NCBI GenBank assembly: GCA_002353525.1
Contig: DEJV01000051.1
Location: 1-35,719, forward strand
Length of the DNA: 35,719 bases
From: Prevotella sp. UBA2739
GTDB taxonomy: Bacteria > Bacteroidota > Bacteroidia > Bacteroidales > Bacteroidaceae
Direction of reading: 5' to 3'
Shown in pieces: positions 31,425-35,719 of this stretch; the first letter of the stretch is position 1, and every line of letters begins with the position of its first letter. The notes under the pieces are model-generated. The model searched no databases and had not been told where the DNA came from. It saw only the letters and a program-made list of their open reading frames with translations. A program made the position numbers and the translations under genes.

Positions 31425-31458
31425 TTGTGCCAATTATTTATTAAAATGTTTGCTAAAT

Positions 31459-31476
31459 GGTGGTAACGTTACCACC
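31459..31476. promoter_or_regulatory. proximal fic operator (18-bp palindrome)
   Basis: GGTGGTAACGTTACCACC is a perfect palindrome of the plan GGTGGTA-N4-TACCACC. It begins about 10 bases downstream of the fic -7 box and so covers the transcription start, where a bound protein would block initiation. Confidence 0.75.
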
Positions 31477-31485
31477 TTTTAGGTG

Positions 31486-31493
31486 CAAATTTA
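31486..31493 (-). promoter_or_regulatory. -7 element (TAAATTTG) of fic
   Basis: A perfect TAnnTTTG on the minus strand, 61 bases before the ATG at 31424, between the two matching operators. Confidence 0.65.
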
Positions 31494-31554
31494 CGTTTTT
31501 TTCTTGAACTAACAACATTTCATCATATTTTTTCTTTCTTTATTCAAAAAAGTA

Positions 31555-31588
31555 GGCCAAAAGGTGGTACTCTTACCACCTTTTGGCC
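31555..31588. promoter_or_regulatory. distal fic operator (15-bp inverted repeat)
   Basis: GGCCAAAAGGTGGTA (31555-31569) and TACCACCTTTTGGCC (31574-31588) are perfect complements around a 4-base spacer. The core GGTGGTA-N4-TACCACC is the same as in the proximal site. The centres are 104 bases apart, close to ten helical turns, which would favour looping. Confidence 0.75.
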
Positions 31589-31681
31589 AATACTTTCACT
31601 ATGTCCATCTTCGTTTGCCATCCTTCTCGATACCGCAGCAGTTTCACTTCAATTCCTGAAATTATCTGCAATCAACCTATC

Positions 31682-31769
31682 TGGTAGTTGTAACGAACCT
31701 AAGTGGCAGTTTGGTACGTTGCAACTGGCAGTTTGGTACGTTGTAAGTGATAGATATAACCAACCTAAT
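31682..31769. repeat. four-unit 22-bp direct repeat array
   Basis: Units at 31682, 31704, 31726 and 31748 have an exact 22-base period. Units 2 and 3 share TGGCAGTTTGGTACGTTG and nearly all the rest. Units 1 and 4 are diverged (TGGTAGTTG..., TGATAGATA...) but share AACCTAA at the end. A weaker fifth unit may lie at 31660-31681. Confidence 0.8.
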
Positions 31770-31814
31770 TTTGGGGAATGTAAAATGCCGTGGGTATATT
31801 GTACTTTTACACTT

Positions 31815-31942
31815 CGCAAATATATCATTTACGGTTCGTAAATATGCCTTCTACGACTCGTAAATATGTCTTTTGGAATCGTAAAAGAGCCTTCTAGAAT
31901 CGCAAAACAGTCCTTTAGAATCGAAAAAATCCCTTTTTTGTG
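31815..31942. repeat. second array, 21-22-bp units beginning CGTAAA
   Basis: Unit starts at 31815, 31837, 31859, 31880, 31901 and 31922, each beginning CGYAAA or a close variant (CGCAAATAT, CGTAAATAT, CGTAAATAT, CGTAAAAGA, CGCAAAACA, CGAAAAAAT) and often ending CTTYTAGAAT. The period is 22, 22, 21, 21, 21. The array is unrelated in sequence to the 22-bp array 46 bases to its left. Confidence 0.75.
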
Positions 31943-31967
31943 CTACTTTTGTGCTGCTTTTTCGCTG

Positions 31968-32003
31968 AAAATCCTCAGAAAATAATCTTTCGCTGAGGGA
32001 TTT
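31968..32003 (-). terminator. hairpin after the DUF1648 gene
   Basis: On the plus strand AATCCTCAG (to 31978) pairs with CTGAGGGATT (from 31993), with one bulged base and a 14-base loop, across the 3' end of the minus-strand operon. It is a moderate terminator candidate. Confidence 0.45.
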
Positions 32004-32511
32004 ACCCATTCTTTGCCCTGCCCACTTTCACCGTGGAATAGATGGCTACAGCTATCATCGAGACGAAGCAGATCATGAGGAAGATGAATGCCAACCGGCT
32101 GTCGGGAAAGGCCATCATGCATGCGATGCTGGTGAAAAGCAGGGGAGTGATGACGGCCAAGATTCTGGTCATGCGGATGACAATCATGAACTGGCGGGGT
32201 GTGCGCACATTGACAGGCATATTAATGGTTTTCGAGGGTGAATAGGCGCTTACCAACATGATGACGGTCACCAGGGTGCCAACAGCAGCCATGATGAGCA
32301 TTGCCGAACGGTTGCCATAGTCATCGGCAGTGCCAGTGACGCCGAAATGGGTGGGCACCGTCTCGGGCGAACGACTCCACAGAATGAAGGTGACAACCCA
32401 CATGATGACGATGAGCACGGCGGCGATAATCTCGAAAATAGTGCCCTCGAGGGTGCGGCCCACGCGGATGGCAGGCTGATTGTTGTTTCGGAGGTTGAAT
32501 CTTGGTTTCAT
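32002..32511 (-). CDS. DUF1648-type integral membrane protein
   Basis: This 169-residue protein has an N-terminal membrane helix (about 25-45), then the DUF1648 signature ETVPTHFGVTGTADDYGNRS, then three more helices (LIMAAVGTLVTVIMLVSAY, ILAVITPLLFTSIACMMAF, LAFIFLMICFVSMIAVAIY). Related domains occur in SdpI-type immunity and regulator proteins, but this one is short and its role is unknown. The start is the ATG at 32511, 10 bases after the hydrolase stop. Confidence 0.8.
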   Translation of the reverse strand: MKPRFNLRNNNQPAIRVGRTLEGTIFEIIAAVLIVIMWVVTFILWSRSPETVPTHFGVTGTADDYGNRSAMLIMAAVGTLVTVIMLVSAYSPSKTINMPVNVRTPRQFMIVIRMTRILAVITPLLFTSIACMMAFPDSRLAFIFLMICFVSMIAVAIYSTVKVGRAKNG

Positions 32512-32521
32512 GATGGAAGGT

Positions 32522-33760
32522 TTATTTGATGGTTGTAATCCAGTTGACAATATCGTCGAGCACCTCGGTGGAGATGGTCTCTTCTATTTTTGCGTATTCA
32601 TCCACAGTTCCGCGCTGACAGTGCTGGAACAGATGGTTCAGTCCGGGGTAGACCTTGCAAAGACTCTTTTTGTTTTTGGGCAACAGCCGCTCGATGGCCT
32701 TCAGGTTGCTGTCGACGGTGACCTGCGTGTCCTTCTCGCCGTTGAGGGCCAGCACGGGACATTTCGTGCGGATGATGTCGGTCTGCGGGTTATGGTTGTA
32801 GAAGAATTCCACCCACGGCGACGCCTTCTGTTGCTTCAGGTTCTGGCGCATCTGGGCAGCGGTGTAGGTGCCGTCATAACCGTTCTGCCGCATGATGATG
32901 TTGGTCTGTTCGGCACTGATGCTGTCGCCACTTTGTGCCGGTCCGGCCATACTCACGATGAAGTCGACGCTCTTGCGTGCCCCCATCATGAAGGCAATCA
33001 TGCCACCCTCGCTATGGCCGAGAACACCCACCTTACTGAAACGTTTCAGTTTGCGCAAGAACTTGACGCCAGCCTCGGCATCGAGCATGAAGTTGCGGCT
33101 GGTGGCAGTAGCCACCTCACCTTTAGAACCGCCCACGCCACGGTCGTCGTAGCGCAGCGAGGCAATGCCGTGGCGTGCCAGATGGTCGGCAATAACGGCA
33201 AAAGGCTGGTGGTCGAAGAGCGTCTCGTTGCGGTCTTGTTGTCCGCTGCCAGTCACCATCAGCACCACGGGGATGCGCTTGCCGTCTTTATAGTCCACAG
33301 GATAACAGAGTGTTCCGGCCAACACGGCACTGTCTTGTGTGTTCTCGAAGGTCACTTCTTCGGTAGTGTATGGGTAGGGTGGATGGGGTGTCTGCGGGCG
33401 GTTGCGCTGCAGTTCGCCTCTGCGCATGTCTAGTTTGAAAGGCATCATGCGCTGTACAAATGTTCCGTGCAACTCGTCGCCGGTGCGCCGGGCGGCATAC
33501 GCCATCGCCAGTTTGGGCACGGCAATGTTCACCGAGTCGTCGCTCAGATAGACAATCTCCGTGGGGATGGTTGTCACGCCCTGGTCGGGGCTCCCCATCG
33601 TACAAACCTGCTGGCCGTTGGCATCGCGCTCGATGAGCAAGGTGATGGTGAGTTCCTGCACGCCCGCCTTCAGTTTGCCGAGCCAAGGGCCTTCCATCGA
33701 CTGGGCTTTGAGCTGCGGTGTGGTGAGCAGTGCAAAGATGATGAATGCTATGCGTATCAT
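32522..33760 (-). CDS. secreted alpha/beta hydrolase
   Basis: This 412-residue protein has a signal peptide (MIRIAFIIFALLTTPQLKAQ) and an N-terminal beta domain (about 22-110). An alpha/beta hydrolase domain follows, with oxyanion region VTGSGQQDRNE, nucleophile S250 in GHSEGG, D344 in NGEKDTQV and H376 in GLNHLFQ, a complete catalytic triad. It is probably a periplasmic esterase or peptidase-like hydrolase; the substrate is unknown. It starts within the TAATG junction with the upstream membrane-protein gene. Confidence 0.88.
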   Translation of the reverse strand: MIRIAFIIFALLTTPQLKAQSMEGPWLGKLKAGVQELTITLLIERDANGQQVCTMGSPDQGVTTIPTEIVYLSDDSVNIAVPKLAMAYAARRTGDELHGTFVQRMMPFKLDMRRGELQRNRPQTPHPPYPYTTEEVTFENTQDSAVLAGTLCYPVDYKDGKRIPVVLMVTGSGQQDRNETLFDHQPFAVIADHLARHGIASLRYDDRGVGGSKGEVATATSRNFMLDAEAGVKFLRKLKRFSKVGVLGHSEGGMIAFMMGARKSVDFIVSMAGPAQSGDSISAEQTNIIMRQNGYDGTYTAAQMRQNLKQQKASPWVEFFYNHNPQTDIIRTKCPVLALNGEKDTQVTVDSNLKAIERLLPKNKKSLCKVYPGLNHLFQHCQRGTVDEYAKIEETISTEVLDDIVNWITTIK

Positions 33761-34206
33761 TATGGGTCCTCCTTTTTATCTTTCTCTTTTATTTCTATGA
33801 CGGTGGCGATGGCTTTCAGCACCAGGCCGCAGCCCACAAACACGATGAGTCCCGGTTTCATGGTTCCCCATCCGGCCAGCCCCATCACCGTGGTGGTAAT
33901 TCCTGCCAGTGCCCATAGGCGCATGGCTCTGACCGCTTTCCCAACGGCCTGGATGTTGTGGAGTGAAAAGCTCCAGCCCAGATAGGAAGGGGAGTAGGCG
34001 CACACCAACAGAAAGACGGTGACGACGGTGACGGCCACAGTGACGATCATCTTGTTTTCTAAGATATCGGTGCCATGCCACTGGCGCCACGTCAGCGCCC
34101 ATGTGGCCACCAACATCAGCACACAGGCTGTCTCGATGAGTGTGCTCTCCAGCGAGTGGTGCACCTTTACCTGTTTCAAGTCAAACTTCTGCATCGGATG
34201 CTTCAT
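33760..34206 (-). CDS. integral membrane protein of unknown function (148 aa)
   Basis: Four hydrophobic segments are visible (about 20-42, 55-75, 92-110, 118-138), with LLVCAYSPSYLGWSF between the second and third. The LLVCAYSP motif resembles LVSAYSPS in the DUF1648 protein of the same operon, so the two may be distant relatives. There is no DUF1648 signature at its N-terminus. It starts inside the Arc-type gene (26-base overlap) at the ATG at 34206, or at 34194. It ends at a TAATG junction with the hydrolase. The C-terminus is charged (EIKEKDKKEDP). Confidence 0.7.
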   Translation of the reverse strand: MKHPMQKFDLKQVKVHHSLESTLIETACVLMLVATWALTWRQWHGTDILENKMIVTVAVTVVTVFLLVCAYSPSYLGWSFSLHNIQAVGKAVRAMRLWALAGITTTVMGLAGWGTMKPGLIVFVGCGLVLKAIATVIEIKEKDKKEDP

Positions 34207-34387
34207 CGTTGTTACTCTTTTTTCGTTTGGGCAGTCGTTTGGCCTTGCGCAGCGCCTCGGTGATGATCCACTGCAACTGTCCGTTGGTGGAGCGGAACTC
34301 ATCGGCAGCCCACGCCTCAATGGCATCCATGGTGTCGCTGTCTACACGCAGGATGAAACTCTTGGTTTTATTTTCTTTCTTGGCCAT
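34181..34387 (-). CDS. Arc-family ribbon-helix-helix DNA-binding protein
   Basis: This 68-residue basic protein has the ribbon-helix-helix plan: the strand SFILRVDSDTMDAIEAW, then ADEFRSTNGQLQWIITEALRKA, and a lysine-rich tail. It should bind DNA as a dimer of dimers and may regulate its own operon. In Bacteroidales such genes commonly follow an SPFH-domain gene, as here. Its leader contains the AATTGAG heptamer array. Confidence 0.88.
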   Translation of the reverse strand: MAKKENKTKSFILRVDSDTMDAIEAWAADEFRSTNGQLQWIITEALRKAKRLPKRKKSNNDEASDAEV

Positions 34388-34406
34388 GAACTTGCAACAT
34401 TTATTT

Positions 34407-34441
34407 AATTGAGAATTGAGGATTGAGAATTGAGAATTAAA
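34407..34441 (+). repeat. AATTGAG heptamer array in the Arc-gene leader
   Basis: On the plus strand the units are AATTGAG, AATTGAG, GATTGAG, AATTGAG and AATTAAA, an exact 7-base period. On the transcribed sense it reads CTCAATT repeats, so it is related to but distinct from the AATTGAY arrays. Confidence 0.85.
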
Positions 34442-34456
34442 TACAGTCCGTCAGGC

Positions 34457-34489
34457 TAATTATCAATTGTCAATTATCAATTGTCAATT
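34457..34489 (-). repeat. AATTGAY heptamer array after the SPFH gene
   Basis: On the minus strand AATTGAC-AATTGAT-AATTGAC-AATTGAT-AATTA starts 4 bases after the SPFH stop and ends in AATTAGCC, like the arrays at 9764-9826. Confidence 0.9.
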
Positions 34490-34493
34490 ACCA

Positions 34494-35468
34494 TCAGTGG
34501 TTCAGCGTTCCGGCGTTTACCACGGGCTGGGCCGAGTCGTCGCCACAGAGCACCACCATGAGGTTGCTCACCATGGCAGCCTTCTTGTCGTCATCGAGCT
34601 CTACCACCTCTTCGTCAGACAGCTTCTGCAGAGCCATCTTCACCATGCCTACAGCGCCTTCAACAATTTTCTCGCGGGCGGTGATAATGGCTGATGCCTG
34701 CTGACGGCGCAGCATCACGGCAGCAATCTCGGGTGCATAGGCCAGGTAGTTGATGCGGGCCTCTACCACCTCGATACCGGCCAGGGCCAGTCGCTCGTCG
34801 AGTTTCTGTTCCAGCTGTTCGTTAATCTCGTCGGCACTCGAGCGCAGTGTGGGCTCGTTGGTCTTGCCGTCCTCATCGTCGTAGGCATATTGTCCGGCCA
34901 CCTGTCTGAGGGCAGCGTCGCTCTGCACGCGCACAAAGTTCTCTAGCGCGTTCATGATGCCCTTCACGTTGCTGCCTCCAATCTCGTTAGGATTGGCCGT
35001 AGCCATGGTCTGCGAGTCTACTTCGAAGATAGCCTTATAGGTGTCTTTCAGTTTCCACACCAATACGAGTCCTATCATCACGGGGTTGCCCGTCTTGTCG
35101 TTCACCTTGATGGGGGTGGCGTCGAGGTTGCGGGCACGCAGCGACAGTTTCTTGGTAGAGTAGAAGGGGTTGATCCAGTAGAAGCCGGTACGCGTGAAGG
35201 TACCGCTGTATTTTCCGAACCATGTGGTGACACGGGCGGTGTTGGGCTCGAGCATCAGGAATCCGCACCACAGCACGATGGTGACAAACAACAGCACGAT
35301 GCCGCCGGCGAACAGCGATGCGCCACAGGCCACATCGTTGGTCTCTGACAGGACGATGGCGCCATAGATGATGGTGGCAATGGCAGCTATTGTCAGGAAT
35401 AAGTTGACAAACAACATGAGGAACCCGTTGAGGGTGGTTCCAGCGAAAGTGAATTCTTTGTTCTCCAT
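34494..35468 (-). CDS. SPFH (band 7) domain membrane protein
   Basis: This 324-residue protein has two N-terminal membrane helices (about 13-38 and 46-72), then the SPFH domain (about 73-275: NTARVTTWFGKYSGTFTRTGFYWINPFYSTKKLSLRARN, VWKLKDTYKAIFEVDS). A helical stretch follows (IAAVMLRRQQASAIITAREKIVEGA). SPFH proteins form large membrane-linked rings or scaffolds. It leads the minus-strand operon SPFH-Arc-membrane protein-hydrolase-DUF1648. Confidence 0.92.
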   Translation of the reverse strand: MENKEFTFAGTTLNGFLMLFVNLFLTIAAIATIIYGAIVLSETNDVACGASLFAGGIVLLFVTIVLWCGFLMLEPNTARVTTWFGKYSGTFTRTGFYWINPFYSTKKLSLRARNLDATPIKVNDKTGNPVMIGLVLVWKLKDTYKAIFEVDSQTMATANPNEIGGSNVKGIMNALENFVRVQSDAALRQVAGQYAYDDEDGKTNEPTLRSSADEINEQLEQKLDERLALAGIEVVEARINYLAYAPEIAAVMLRRQQASAIITAREKIVEGAVGMVKMALQKLSDEEVVELDDDKKAAMVSNLMVVLCGDDSAQPVVNAGTLNH

Positions 35469-35506
35469 ATTCTTTTAATGTTTAAAGTGATATCATTTTG
35501 ATAGCA

Positions 35507-35514
35507 CAAAGATA
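35507..35514 (-). promoter_or_regulatory. -7 element (TATCTTTG) of the SPFH operon
   Basis: A perfect TAnnTTTG on the minus strand, 38 bases before the ATG at 35468. Confidence 0.6.
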
Positions 35515-35619
35515 TGGATTTGTTTCTTACGTTGTTATCTTTTCCCTGAATATTTAACATGTTTTAAGCATCTGCCTATGCAATGTTTCTTCCTTCGCGT
35601 TGTTATATAGGTGAGATTT

Positions 35620-35719
35620 CGGAGGGACGAGTTCTCGATAGGGCGGATTGTTGATATTACGATATATCGATAGAACGAAATATCGAGGGCTCGAGGGTGC
35701 GAGGGTACGAAGGTGCGAG
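35620..35719. repeat. 8-bp-period array phased on CGA, running off the window edge
   Basis: Twelve consecutive 8-base units start at 35620, 35628 and so on to 35708, plus CGAG at 35716. Nine of the twelve full units begin with exactly CGA; the others begin CGG, CGG and TGA. The rightmost units are almost identical (CGAGGGCT, CGAGGGTG, CGAGGGTA, CGAAGGTG), and similarity fades leftwards. Confidence 0.85.

Noticed and set aside
31682..31942. CRISPR array
   Set aside because: The units are 21-22 bases head to tail with no unique spacers between conserved repeats, and no cas genes are present.

Overview
The window looks like a chromosomal segment of a Bacteroidales bacterium, most probably Prevotellaceae (Prevotella in the broad sense). 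The support is: nearly every gene or operon start has a Bacteroidetes -7 element of the form TAnnTTTG and almost none has a Shine-Dalgarno sequence; the nusB-yajC-ybbR-coaE-DUF5606 cluster, the long NusB, DUF4421, PorT-like barrels, SPFH/Arc pairs and FecR-less ECF operons are typical of this order. No rRNA, tRNA, integrase, insertion sequence or CRISPR was found.

Layout. (1) 1-6300 is an AT-rich accessory block. It holds a small unknown gene, two tandem diverged PD-(D/E)XK nuclease-like paralogs, an AAA+ ATPase with an unassigned N-terminal region, and two small acidic proteins, the second of which is followed in frame past an amber stop by coding-looking sequence. (2) 6569-17627 is housekeeping: an HD-domain protein coupled to a divergent biotin-type carboxyltransferase, a lipoprotein, the coaE/DUF5606-ybbR-yajC-nusB cluster on the minus strand, rplY-pth-S4-purN on the plus strand, then isochorismate synthase with a hotdog thioesterase on the minus strand. 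(3) 17757-22807 is one four-gene operon: ECF sigma factor, membrane-anchored putative anti-sigma protein, periplasmic protein, large outer-membrane barrel. (4) 23000-26862 holds a Cthe_2159-like beta-helix lipoprotein and a LytS/LytTR two-component pair. (5) 26872-29990 is minus strand: aldose-1-epimerase family protein, GlsB-type membrane protein, small barrel, DUF4421 barrel. (6) 30058-32001 has a truncated LytTR-like gene, a Fic protein under two matching operators, and a 570-base non-coding region with periodic arrays. (7) 32002-35468 is a minus-strand operon: SPFH protein, Arc-type repressor, membrane protein, secreted alpha/beta hydrolase, DUF1648 protein.

The main unexplained theme is short-period tandem repeat arrays in intergenic DNA: 7-bp AATTGAY arrays on the sense strand at stop codons, a 7-bp CTCTCAC leader before purN, a 23-bp palindrome-bearing array, 22-bp and 21/22-bp arrays upstream of fic, a 25-bp array after a barrel gene, and an 8-bp CGA-phased array at the right edge. 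Other points of interest are the paired GGTGGTA-N4-TACCACC operators of fic, the unfamiliar nuclease/ATPase block, a carboxyltransferase whose biotin domain has lost its lysine motif, and an in-frame CoaE-DUF5606 fusion.
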